Shown in pieces: positions 36,401 to 44,076 of a DNA stretch of 64,000 nt. Origin of the DNA: Nocardia uniformis NBRC 13702 (GTDB lineage: Bacteria; Actinomycetota; Actinomycetes; Mycobacteriales; Mycobacteriaceae); contig NZ_BDCE01000073.1 of assembly GCF_001613345.1 (NCBI RefSeq), positions 62,001-126,000 of the forward strand. Direction: 5' to 3'. The notes below the pieces were generated by a model, which made no database searches, had not been told where the DNA came from, and worked only from the letters and a program-made list of their open reading frames with translations. Both the position numbers and the translations under genes were made by a program. Numbering within the stretch: the stretch's first letter is position 1; each line of letters starts with the position of its first letter.

Positions 36401-36563
36401 GCACCCGCGAGGCGAGGTCGACGGCCTGCTGCAGTCGAGCCGCATCGAGCGCGCCCGCACCTTCGACCACCACCTGGATCAGGAAGGGCGGGTGTACCTC
36501 CCGCGCCGACAGATACAACTGCTCGGTGGGCGAGATGCGGCGACGAAAAACGCTGCTGCTCAA
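33456..36563 (-). CDS. Single-module nonribosomal peptide synthetase (C-A-PCP)
   Basis: A 1035-aa protein. Residues 1-400 are condensation/acyltransferase-like with an HxxxD motif (H128, D132, in FHGVMDAKG; the usual preceding His is Phe). Residues ~430-920 are an adenylation domain: YTSGSTGRPKG (579-589), NSYGPTE (715-721), YRTGD (802-806), GRIDHQVKIRG and the A10 lysine K916 (NGKTDR). Residues ~945-1035 are a carrier with Ser982 in ALGGDSL. The Asp that binds the substrate amino group (D625) appears present, so an alpha-amino acid is likely; its identity is not assigned. There is no thioesterase. It is coupled to the formyltransferase, and the Liv transporter genes lie upstream on the same strand. 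Confidence 0.92.
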   Translation of the reverse strand: MSSSVFRRRISPTEQLYLSAREVHPPFLIQVVVEGAGALDAARLQQAVDLASRVHPGARLVRSGKDWVAGAVTPRVRVANAAIDYDHLTDDSILNTPIARPDYVSEAPNCEVVLLTADPVTVIFRAFHGVMDAKGLQMWATDVFRALRGAEPEGASHATTDLDLAVRLGIPGSPVPMRLRFRAPVGHGADIAERPFLLRHRTVRGTASSAVARISEIVTTVNGSRSRIMVPVDLRRHDGALRSTANLTLPLFLDITPGESWQEINARMLAGLMRRDELNQMKQPGLELIPVPIAKRIIRGIETLGRRTGRNLCSAIISHAGKVAIADFAAPDFTPTAVVALPAHTGLAPISFAIVESEQTIGITVSCRNGRGVAERLESLLDAIVVALGEPEPGASTMVAATAEVDQLESERPAGTPLTTTAEQSHSVPARQAATLVQVLREQAAIRPEGLAVTGPDGALTYAQLGARSAAIAARLREYGVRRGDIVAILSGRTLAGMAGQWGILEAGAAFLPLDPKHPRERIAQTLSDSGTRICLVARRHADLVGDTVPVLTLEDLPESGAEAVDVAVLPTDVAYVTYTSGSTGRPKGVKVTHDGVVHYLRAALDWYQLTPETRFAHYHTPAADMACMAMVSPAVAGGAVLLAPGEINHLTLADMLGENGADTLFFTPSLAEVALRQGIAPSGVRTVVLGGEQLSLDLARRVREFFGPTVRLVNSYGPTEVSLVCTSHILSDHTSPGAASTPIGVPSPGTTVHLLNSAGQSVSDGEVGELYLGGPQVAAGYIDRPELTAARFVTVRGERTYRTGDLVRRLPDGTLEFIGRIDHQVKIRGNRVEPDEIRCVLESHPDIAAACVVSRRRAEHSDHVLDAFVVPAPTTPAGHLDDSALRDFLAARLPVYMIPSSFHRLAELPLTSNGKTDRAALVELRAAEVVDESDVNSSSPLANDTGAEVREQVAAIWARVLRCDSTDLAADSDFFALGGDSLATVEMLAQVSRQIVGTASEQAFVAQVEGLIHHLTLNRVCEAVAVAAGAGEER

Positions 36564-36731
36564 CTAGATCGACTCCTCGAAAGTGCTCGTGCTCGATAGA
36601 GTCCGGACCAGCCACGAACCCCTGCGATCCGACTCGCAGCAAGTTTAGGTGTGGCAAACAGAAGGTGACGGTGTGCGATTACTCTCAACCGCGCACTCCC
36701 GATTCCAGCGTCCATCCCGCAGTGTCCCCAC

Positions 36732-36752
36732 CCATACGTATGGTCGGACCAT
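36732..36752. promoter_or_regulatory. Overlapping palindromes in the liv-NRPS intergenic region
   Basis: CCATACGTATGG (36732-36743, perfect) overlaps ATGGTC-G-GACCAT (36740-36752). They lie about 170 bp upstream of the NRPS start, within the 228-bp gap after livF. This could be an operator for the NRPS-formyltransferase unit; the binding protein is unknown. Confidence 0.45.
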
Positions 36753-36791
36753 CGCTCGGAGCGGCAGGGCACCGAACGTGATGGTTGCCGA

Positions 36792-37511
36792 TCAGGGCTG
36801 CGCTACACCGAGGTAGGCGCATTCGACGCGTGCGGGATCCTCACGGAAAGCGCTCGCGGTGTCCTGATCCACGATATGGCCGTGGACCAGGATCGCCGCC
36901 CGGTCGGCGATGCCGAGCGCCAGGTGCACGTGTTGTTCGACCAGCAGCACGCTCAGGTTCTCATCGATCGTGAGTGCACGTAGTACATCGAGGATCTCGG
37001 TGACGATCACCGGGGCCAGACCCGTACTCAATTCGTCGATGAGTAGCACTTTCGGCCGTTGCAGAATGGCTCGGCCGATGGCCAGCATCTGCTGTTCGCC
37101 GCCCGAGAGCCGACCGGCCGGCACTCCCAGCCGTTTCTCCAGTGCCGGAAAGTATTCGAGAATCTGCTCGACTCCTGCTCGACGGCGTGCGCGTTGTGCG
37201 ACCGCGAGTTGCAGGTTCTGCTTGGTGCTCAGCTGCCGAAACAGGGCACGGTCGTCGGGCACCAGTACCATTCCGGCACGTACTGTTTCACGAGGTCGGC
37301 CGCTGCCGATCGCGTGGCCCGCCACCCGGATCTCGCCGCCGTCGCGGGGGACCAGGCCGGACAATGCCATGAGCAGCGTGGTCTTACCGGCGCCGTTCGG
37401 TCCCAGTAGGCAGGTGATCTCCCCGGCCGCCAGGCTCAGGTCGACATCGCGTACACAGGGACGCTCCCTGATGTACCCGGCAGTGAGACCCCGGCATTCC
37501 ATGGTGGTCAC
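36792..37511 (-). CDS. livF: Branched-chain amino-acid ABC transporter ATPase LivF
   Basis: A 239-aa ATPase of the LivF subfamily: Walker A GPNGAGKTT (~34-42), LVPDDRALFRQLSTKQNLQL (Q-loop region), signature LSGGEQQMLAIGRAI, Walker B LLIDELSTGLAP and VLLVEQHVHLALGIADRAAIL. The GTG at 37511 overlaps the stop of the fused LivHMG gene (GTGA); the ATG at 37502 is an alternative. It is the terminal gene of the receptor-LivHMG-LivF operon. Confidence 0.9.
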   Translation of the reverse strand: MTTMECRGLTAGYIRERPCVRDVDLSLAAGEITCLLGPNGAGKTTLLMALSGLVPRDGGEIRVAGHAIGSGRPRETVRAGMVLVPDDRALFRQLSTKQNLQLAVAQRARRRAGVEQILEYFPALEKRLGVPAGRLSGGEQQMLAIGRAILQRPKVLLIDELSTGLAPVIVTEILDVLRALTIDENLSVLLVEQHVHLALGIADRAAILVHGHIVDQDTASAFREDPARVECAYLGVAQP

Positions 37512-40279
37512 AGCGATGCCTCCTGCTCGGCCGTTGCGGCAGCCCGTGATTCGGGTGTGGATTCGACGGCGTCGGTGGGCATACCCAAATAGGCCCGGCG
37601 CACATCCGGGTGCGCACGAATCTCCTCGGGAGTGCCGCTGGCGATGACCCGGCCCAGATCCAGCACGATGACGCGGTCGCAGATGGTCAGCACCAGTTCC
37701 ATATCGTGATCCACCAGCAGAATGGCGGTACCGCTGTCGCGTACCGACCGCAATTTCTGTCCCAGCCAACGGCTTTCGGTGTTGTCCAGACCGGCGGCGG
37801 GCTCATCGAGTAGAGCGACCTTCGGTTCGGCGGCGAGTACCCGCGCCATCGACACCAGCTGACGCTGTCCCTGCGAGAGGGACGCGGCTTCGCGTTCGGC
37901 CAGATCCTCCAGGCCCAGGACCGACAGTGTGCGCGAGACACGCTGCGCGATAGGCAGTTCCGAGTGCGAGCGGGCCGCGCCGACGCGCACGTTCTCCGCC
38001 ACGGTGAGGTCGTCGTAGAGCTCCACGTCCTGGAAGCTGCGACCGAGCCCGGATCGGCTGCGCCGGTGCGGGGCCTGTCCATCGAGCGACTCGCCCGCCA
38101 GCCGCACCGAACCGGTCGCGACGGCGAATCCGGTGACGGCGTCGATGACCGTCGTCTTACCCGCCCCGTTGGGGCCGATGAGGCCGACGATTTCGCCCGG
38201 ATAGACCTCGAAGCCGATATCGGTCGCGGCTTTGACCGCCCCGTAATCGACGCTGATCCCGGATACCGCGAAGGCCGGTGCGGCCGGATCCGCCGACACC
38301 GGAACGGGTGCGGCAATCGCGGCGGTGACTGGTATCTCGGTGCGGCCCTTCCAATTCCACGCAGGCCAGGGCAGGCGGGGGAGCTTGCTGGCAATGCCGT
38401 CGGGATTGGTCATGACCGTCACGATGAGCAGCACGCCACTGGTCACCGCGTAGTAGTCACCGGCACCGAGGAATCGATCGACCAGCAGATACAGCACACC
38501 GCCGGGGGCCATGATGCCGGCCAGTATCGCTCCGGTGATGGAGGTGATGCCCGCGACGTAGATGATCGCGAATACCGAGATCCCGAGGAAGACCGTGAAG
38601 GGTTCCGGAGTGGCCATGCTGTGCTGATAGCCCAGCAGCGCACCGCACAGACCGGCGATGAACGCGCTGATGGCGAAGGCGAACAGCTTGGTGCGGGATA
38701 CGTCGATCCCGGCGGCTGCCGCGGAGCGCTCATTGGCGCGCACCGCGAGCATGTCGGTGCCGAGCCTGCTGCGGCGCAGCCACGCGACGCCGAGGCCGAC
38801 GGCGGTGAGCACGGCCAGGCACAGCAGCGCGAAAGGTATGCGCGGATACGATTCACCCGCACCGATGCCGAGGTCGATCCCGAACAGCCGGGGGGTGTCG
38901 ACGGGGGAGCCGTCGACACCGCCGTTCAGGTCGGAGTTGCGGAACCAGAAGGCCTCCACGAAGACCGCCAGGGCGAGGGTGACCACGGTGAGCGGTAGCC
39001 CGCGCACCCGCAAGGCCGGTAGTCCGACAACGACGCCCACCATGGTGGCGAACAGGGCCGCGAGTATCGGCGCGAACGGGAACGGAACTCCGAGATGCTG
39101 ATTCAGCACGCTCACCGAGTACGCTGCGACGCCCGCGAGGGTGAGCTGGGCGAGTGAGATCTGTCCGGCGTAGCCGGTGATGACGACCTGCGACAAACCG
39201 AGAACGGCGAAGATGATGCTGCTGATGATGGCGGCGCGGTAGCTGCCGGCGGTCGCCAGCAGCGCTACCACCACGATGCCCAGCGACAGCAGCACCGGGA
39301 TCGCGATGTTGTTCGGCCGGGGCGCGCGACCGAGTGTCTTGCGCACCACACTGCCGCGATCGGGGAGCGGCCGTCCCCTCAGCACCAGGAAGCCGAGGAT
39401 GAGCAGCAGCGAAACTGCCTCGGCGGTACCGGATTTCGGCATCCACTCGTAGAGGGACTGTAGGTTGGTGGTTTCGGCCTGCAGCGCTCCGATCGTGATA
39501 CCCGCCGCCACCGTGAGTGCGATCGAACTGAAATTGCCGACCAGGGTGGCCGCGAGCGCCGGCACGATGAACAGCGAGTACGCGACCGGGTTGAGCGCGA
39601 CCAGCGGTGCGATCAGGATGCCGCTGAGACCGGCGACCACCGACGACAGTGCCCAGTTGCTGAACGCGATCCGGTCGGGGGAGAGCCCGGTGAGATAGGC
39701 GCCCTTCTCCGATTCCGCGGCCGCCTCGGTCGCGACACCGAATCGGGTGAGGCGGAAGATCGCGAGGGCGGCGATCGCGATCGCGACGACCGCCACGGCC
39801 AGCCACACCCGATCGGTGGGCACATTGCGGTCCCCGATCGCGAAGCTGTCGAGCCGGAAGATCGGCTCCACCGAGATCAGTCCGGTGCCCACACGCTGAG
39901 CGATGAGCGCCTGAATGACAATCATCAGCCCAATGGACGCAACGGCTTTCGCGACGACCGGGGCGGTGCGCATCGGACGGAAGATCAGGGCGTAGCACAG
40001 CACGCCGAGTACAGCGGCGACAACCAGAGAGATCGCCATGGCCGGGCCGACACCGAGCGGCTGACCGAGGTCGACCGTCTTGGGCAGACCCGGTATCGGG
40101 ACCATGAATTCACCGGTCCGCAGCAACGCGTAGGTGTATGCGGTGTAGAGCGCGACGGTGCCGGTCGCGAAGTTCACGACACCCGAACTCTTGAACGTCA
40201 TGACGAGCGCGAGTCCGAGCGCCGCGTACACCGCCCCGTTGCCGAGGCCCAGGAATAGGAAGGAAATATGGTCTGTCAT
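37508..40279 (-). CDS. Fused LivH-LivM-LivG branched-chain amino-acid ABC transporter protein
   Basis: A 923-aa single chain that holds three normally separate subunits. Residues ~1-300 are a LivH permease (LFLGLGNGAVYAALGLALVMTFKSSGVVNFA start), ~315-620 a LivM permease (GYAGQISLAQLTLAGVAAYSVSVLN and later LGTDMLAVRANERSAAAAGIDV), and ~665-905 a LivG ATPase (FAVSGISVDYGAVKAATDIGFEV, Walker A GPNGAGKTT, signature SLSQGQRQLVSMARVL, Walker B LLDEPAAGLD). No stop codon or frameshift separates them. The chain ends in a short acidic, alanine-rich tail. The gene follows the solute receptor and overlaps livF. LivH/LivM fusions are uncommon; a fusion that also includes LivG is rarer. Confidence 0.9.
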   Translation of the reverse strand: MTDHISFLFLGLGNGAVYAALGLALVMTFKSSGVVNFATGTVALYTAYTYALLRTGEFMVPIPGLPKTVDLGQPLGVGPAMAISLVVAAVLGVLCYALIFRPMRTAPVVAKAVASIGLMIVIQALIAQRVGTGLISVEPIFRLDSFAIGDRNVPTDRVWLAVAVVAIAIAALAIFRLTRFGVATEAAAESEKGAYLTGLSPDRIAFSNWALSSVVAGLSGILIAPLVALNPVAYSLFIVPALAATLVGNFSSIALTVAAGITIGALQAETTNLQSLYEWMPKSGTAEAVSLLLILGFLVLRGRPLPDRGSVVRKTLGRAPRPNNIAIPVLLSLGIVVVALLATAGSYRAAIISSIIFAVLGLSQVVITGYAGQISLAQLTLAGVAAYSVSVLNQHLGVPFPFAPILAALFATMVGVVVGLPALRVRGLPLTVVTLALAVFVEAFWFRNSDLNGGVDGSPVDTPRLFGIDLGIGAGESYPRIPFALLCLAVLTAVGLGVAWLRRSRLGTDMLAVRANERSAAAAGIDVSRTKLFAFAISAFIAGLCGALLGYQHSMATPEPFTVFLGISVFAIIYVAGITSITGAILAGIMAPGGVLYLLVDRFLGAGDYYAVTSGVLLIVTVMTNPDGIASKLPRLPWPAWNWKGRTEIPVTAAIAAPVPVSADPAAPAFAVSGISVDYGAVKAATDIGFEVYPGEIVGLIGPNGAGKTTVIDAVTGFAVATGSVRLAGESLDGQAPHRRSRSGLGRSFQDVELYDDLTVAENVRVGAARSHSELPIAQRVSRTLSVLGLEDLAEREAASLSQGQRQLVSMARVLAAEPKVALLDEPAAGLDNTESRWLGQKLRSVRDSGTAILLVDHDMELVLTICDRVIVLDLGRVIASGTPEEIRAHPDVRRAYLGMPTDAVESTPESRAAATAEQEASL

Positions 40280-40325
40280 GGCGAATCTCTCTGGCTGAAA
40301 CCGGCTGCCTACCGCTGTGCGCTAG

Positions 40326-41573
40326 CTATCCGGCGAGCTGGAGATCGACCGCCACACCCTTGTCATTGATTTCGCCGTACATCATTTGGCGCGAGCAGAT
40401 GGAGGCCATCATCGGCGACGCGGTGCCGTCGCAGGTGAAGGTGATGCCGCCGCCCGCGGGCATTTCGACGTCACGCGCGGTCTTGAGCGCGTCCTTGATG
40501 GCGGCCGGGGTGATCTCGCCCTGGATTCCGGCGCCGGCCGCGACCACCGCCATGACGACCTGGTAGCCCGAGGCCGCCATTCCGGTCACGTGAGTGTCGG
40601 GTGCGTACTGCTGCAAGACCGTTCGGTACAGGACCGAATCCGGGCGATCGGACAGATAATCGGTGCCGGTGACGCCGATGCTGCCGATCACCGCATCCAT
40701 GCCGATGACCTTGGTGACGGCCGGATCGAGACAGACAGGGATGAAGATCTTCTTCACCGCGGGGTCGGTGGTCTGGATTGCCTTGAACACCGAACTGCAC
40801 GTCGCGGCGTCGGCGACCACGCTGACACCCTCGGGCTTACTCGACAGCCCGGCGGTGACCAGAGGCGTCGGATCCGGCACGCCCAGCGGGATCGGTACCA
40901 CCTTCAATTCGATCCCGGCGCCCTGGAAGATCGGCACGCCCATCGCATTGATGATCGCGCCCGCACCGCCGCCGTCACTGGCGAAGATGGTGAACGACTT
41001 CAGGTTCTGCGATTTCGCCGCCGCCGTCATGGCGGTCAGCATGCCGGGCAGGCCCGCCGACAACGCCGAGGAATCCGGCGAGGTGAGCTCCGCGGCGGAA
41101 ACGCCGCTGAGCGTGATGTAGGGAATGCCCGCGCCCGCGACGATGGGAACCACCGTCCCACCCTGCGAGGTGCCCGCCGCCAGCACCGCGGCCACCTTCT
41201 TCTCCACCATCTCGTTCGCGCACTTGGTCGCCGAGGTCGGTTCCTCCTGCTGCTTGCACACCACGAGTTCGATCGGCCGACCCGCGAATCCGCCGCCATT
41301 GTTGTTCACGTACTCCACGGCCGCTTCGGCACCGCTGCGAATCTCGGGCAGCGACACCACCGCGCCGCCCTCGGTCGAGACGAATCCGATCTTCACCGGG
41401 TCACCGCTGGCCGGGTTGCTCGCCAGCGACGTGGTCGCCGCGCCCGCGACGGGGTTGTTCGCGTCCGATCCCTCATCGCCGGCGCACGCTGTCGCACCGA
41501 GCGCTGTGATCAGCACAAGGGCGCTGACTGCCGAAATAGTTCGCCTACGGCGACGAAGTCCACCATGGTGCAT
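40326..41573 (-). CDS. Branched-chain amino-acid/amide ABC transporter solute-binding lipoprotein
   Basis: A 415-aa type I periplasmic-binding protein of the Leu/Ile/Val-receptor family. The signal peptide (basic RRRRRT, then a hydrophobic core) ends near Cys30, which probably is acylated. PVKIGFVSTEGGAVVSLPEIRSGAEAAVEYVNNNGGGFAGRPIELVV is the usual opening, and KVAAVLAAGTSQGGTVVPIVAGAGIPYITLSGV the second signature. Four Cys in the C-terminal half could form disulfides. The ligand may not be an amino acid: this family also takes amides, urea and aromatic acids. AAGGAG precedes the ATG. Confidence 0.9.
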   Translation of the reverse strand: MHHGGLRRRRRTISAVSALVLITALGATACAGDEGSDANNPVAGAATTSLASNPASGDPVKIGFVSTEGGAVVSLPEIRSGAEAAVEYVNNNGGGFAGRPIELVVCKQQEEPTSATKCANEMVEKKVAAVLAAGTSQGGTVVPIVAGAGIPYITLSGVSAAELTSPDSSALSAGLPGMLTAMTAAAKSQNLKSFTIFASDGGGAGAIINAMGVPIFQGAGIELKVVPIPLGVPDPTPLVTAGLSSKPEGVSVVADAATCSSVFKAIQTTDPAVKKIFIPVCLDPAVTKVIGMDAVIGSIGVTGTDYLSDRPDSVLYRTVLQQYAPDTHVTGMAASGYQVVMAVVAAGAGIQGEITPAAIKDALKTARDVEMPAGGGITFTCDGTASPMMASICSRQMMYGEINDKGVAVDLQLAG

Positions 41574-42026
41574 GTCCGAGCTCTCCTTCTACACAAGCAA
41601 GCGCTTGGTGTCCTGCGACACACTAATGGCCTGCAAATAATCCGCACTACTTATCACGTAATCGGCGGTTCTCAGGTCGGTAATGATCGCGAGGCTCGTT
41701 GCCGTAGTCGTCGGTGCGGTAGGTATGCCGAAGCTCGCTCGGAAGTGAAGTCCGCACCGAACGACCTCTCGAGTAGCACCATCGCGACACCACTCGGTAG
41801 AAGGCGTTCGGTGCGGCAGGCTTTCAAGGGCCTCACACCTCGGGTAGGCCGGTGGTTGATCGGAAACCATTGCGCCCCAGAGCAACCAGACGCAATGTGA
41901 ATTGTCGGTGATATGTCGTGGTCCGCATCCCCGGTCGCCGTGATCTGTGAGATGCTCGGCCTGTCACGGTGTCGGGCGGTACACACACCGGGCGAAGACG
42001 CGGGGGGATCGATCTGAGGAGCAACG
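41574..42026. other. Intergenic stretch with long-range inverted repeat
   Basis: No gene seen in 453 bp between the divergent Liv receptor and RDD genes. CAAGCGCTTG (41596-41605) lies just upstream of the receptor's ribosome-binding site. A perfect 12-bp inverted repeat pairs CCGCACCGAACG (41752-41763) with CGTTCGGTGCGG (41805-41816) across a 41-nt loop; it could be an RNA structure or a remnant end. Confidence 0.5.
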
Positions 42027-42497
42027 ATGACCGCAGGTGGGTACGAACAGATTCCGGGGCGCTCAGTCGGCTTGACGCCGGGTGGGATCGGCAGCCGAGC
42101 AGCAGCCAGGTTCATCGATTGGATCATCGCCGGCATCATCGGCGGAATCCTGTTCTGGGTGCTGGACAGGGCATCGGATCTGCCGGGCTGGGTGTCGATC
42201 CTGCCCGGTGCCGGATTCGGTTTCCTGTACTTCGTGTTCTTCGAGGTAATCACCGGGTCGACACCGGGTAAGAAGGTTCTCGGCCTGCATGTCAACGGGC
42301 AAGGGGGAGCGGAGAAGCCGAGTATCAAGGAGTCGGCGCTTCGCAACGCGTACATGCTGTTCAACCTGATCCCATGGTTCGGCGGGATCCTCTGGTTCTT
42401 CTCGGCCATCGCGATCGCGGTCACGGTGAGTGCGAGCTCGACGAAACAAGGCTGGCACGACAACGTCGCGGGCGGCACTCAGGTTGTCAAACGCTGA
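42027..42497 (+). CDS. RDD family membrane protein
   Basis: A 156-aa protein. The family signature is visible as SRAAARFIDWIIAGIIGGILFWV (arginine-aspartate pair at the start of helix 1), GSTPGKKVLGLHV between helices 2 and 3, and a third helix at ~115-140. The N-terminal ~25 residues are soluble and glycine-rich. The C-terminal SASSTKQGWHDNVAGGTQVVK, with the WHD motif, is also typical. A ribosome-binding site (GAGGAG) precedes the ATG. RDD proteins are ion or solute transporters in some bacteria; the role here is unknown. Confidence 0.85.
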   Translation: MTAGGYEQIPGRSVGLTPGGIGSRAAARFIDWIIAGIIGGILFWVLDRASDLPGWVSILPGAGFGFLYFVFFEVITGSTPGKKVLGLHVNGQGGAEKPSIKESALRNAYMLFNLIPWFGGILWFFSAIAIAVTVSASSTKQGWHDNVAGGTQVVKR

Positions 42498-42788
42498 ATT
42501 CCTGACAGGGCGGATCCACTCGGGCTCGGTTCCCGCTGAGTAAGCCGAGACGGGCAGCTGTCCGTTCGTGGTCGGCTGCGTGGAACGCTTTGCCCCGCTC
42601 GGCATTCCGGAATGCCGGAGGGTATCGATATCGCTGTCCGTCGCTGGTGTCGCGCTGAATCGCACACTCGGCCCGCACCTTGGCGCGAAGTCGATGAGTT
42701 CTCGAGTTCGGGTTGGTTGGCTCGAGCAACCATGGTTCCCATCCGGTGCGGCCGACGCCCTGTTCAGCGCTCAGAGTAGTTTCGGCGC

Positions 42789-43187
42789 TCAGAGTATGGG
42801 GAGATCGGGTGGGATCTGGACCGCGACGGTGATCAGAGAGTGCACGCGGGCGGCGATGACGCTGAGTAGGCCGTGGATCTCGGTGGGGGCGGTCTCGGCA
42901 GCGTTGTGCAGGTGTTTCAGATCGTCATCGATGCGCGCGAGGAGTTCGCCGACGTCGCCGGGTGCGGCGTTGAGGGCGGTGGCGATCTCTTCCAGCGGTA
43001 TGCCCTGGGCTTCGAGGCGTTGGATGAGATGGATTCGGTCGACATCGGCGGGGTTGTACAGACGATAGTTGCCCGCGGTCCGTTGCGCGGGGACCAGCAG
43101 TTCCATGGTGGTGTAGTAGTCGATGGTGCGCGCACTGACCTCGGCGCGGGCGGCGAGTTCGCCGATCCTGAGCAATGTTTCGGTCAT
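42789..43187 (-). CDS. MerR family regulator
   Basis: A 132-aa regulator. The winged-helix begins LLRIGELAARAEVSARTIDYYTTMELLVPAQRTAGNYRLYNPADVDRI, with a coiled-coil helix and a C-terminal stretch (GLLSVIAARVHSLITVAVQIPPDL) but no obvious metal-binding cysteines. AAGGAGAACGCTG before the ATG at 43187 sets the start; the longer frame to 43217 lacks support. It is divergent from the TerD-type genes. A direct repeat GTGCTAC-GTGCTAC (43221-43234) inside ACAGT-N10-ACTGT (43218-43237) lies 30 bp upstream and may be its operator. Confidence 0.85.
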   Translation of the reverse strand: MTETLLRIGELAARAEVSARTIDYYTTMELLVPAQRTAGNYRLYNPADVDRIHLIQRLEAQGIPLEEIATALNAAPGDVGELLARIDDDLKHLHNAAETAPTEIHGLLSVIAARVHSLITVAVQIPPDLPIL

Positions 43188-43465
43188 CAGCGTTCTCCTT
43201 CCGCAGACGTCAACCATACAGTGCTACGTGCTACTGTGTGGCATGCCTGAGGTCGGTGGCGACAGACCGTGCGCCTGGATAGTGCCGGGCGCTGCACTAC
43301 GTGCGCGGCAGGATTCCGCCGCGGGCGGGGTTGATCGAGTCGATATCTCATTTCCATCCCACCGAATACTCGGGCCACCGATCCGAACTGTCAGCCTTCG
43401 GCGCTGACGATTCGGGATCAGCAGCCCGGACGGGTTGCGTCAACCAACAGAGGAGGAGTTTCACT

Positions 43466-44041
43466 ATGGGTGTGAGTCTGGCCAAGGGCGGCAATGTCTC
43501 GTTGTCGAAGCAGGCGCCGAATCTGACCGCTGTGTCGGTGGGTTTGGGCTGGGATGTGCGGTCGACCACCGGCGCCGATTTCGATCTCGATGCCAGCGCG
43601 ATCGCGACCGGCGCGGACCACAAGGTGGTGTCGGATCAGCATTTCGTGTTCTACAACAACCTGCGCTCGCCGGAAGGCTCGATCGAGCACACCGGTGACA
43701 ACCTGACCGGTGAGGGTGAAGGCGATGACGAGTCCATCAACGTCGACCTGTCCTCGGTGCCGCCGTCCATCACGAATATCTTCTTCCCGGTGTCGATCCA
43801 TGAGGCCGGGTCGCGTCAGCAATCGTTCGGCCAGGTTCGCAACGCCTTCATTCGCGTCGTCGACCGCACCTCCGGTGCGGAGCTCGCACGGTACGACCTG
43901 ACCGAGGATTCCTCGACCGAGACCGCCATGGTCTTCGGCGAGCTCTACCGCAATGGTGCCGAGTGGAAGTTCCGTGCGATCGGGCAGGGCTACGCCTCCG
44001 GGCTGGCCGGTATCGCCCGCGACTACGGCGTCAATATCTGA
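43466..44041 (+). CDS. terD: TerD family tellurium-resistance/stress protein
   Basis: A 191-aa TerD domain protein. The signature MGVSLAKGGNVSLSKQAPNLTAVSVGLGWD opens the protein; DFDLDASAI and DNLTGEGEGDDESINVDLSSVPP are the acidic calcium-binding stretches; IARYDL-like ELARYDLTEDSSTETAMVFGELYR and the final RAIGQGYASGLAGIARDYGV complete the fold. AGGAGGAG (43451-43458) precedes the ATG. TerD-like proteins bind calcium and take part in phage, oxidative and tellurite responses. It is followed by a TerA-like gene after 35 bp. Confidence 0.95.
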   Translation: MGVSLAKGGNVSLSKQAPNLTAVSVGLGWDVRSTTGADFDLDASAIATGADHKVVSDQHFVFYNNLRSPEGSIEHTGDNLTGEGEGDDESINVDLSSVPPSITNIFFPVSIHEAGSRQQSFGQVRNAFIRVVDRTSGAELARYDLTEDSSTETAMVFGELYRNGAEWKFRAIGQGYASGLAGIARDYGVNI

Positions 44042-44076
44042 GTCCGGCGAATCCAGAGATCGGAACACGAACATCT

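Noticed and set aside
39720..39740. Copies of the half-site CGGGTGA inside livHMG and other coding regions
   Set aside because: Single half-sites without a partner arm; expected by chance at this GC content.
42767..42796. Direct repeat GCGCTCAGAGTA twice, 18 bp apart
   Set aside because: Only two copies, the second overlapping the MerR 3' end; too little to call a repeat family or CRISPR.
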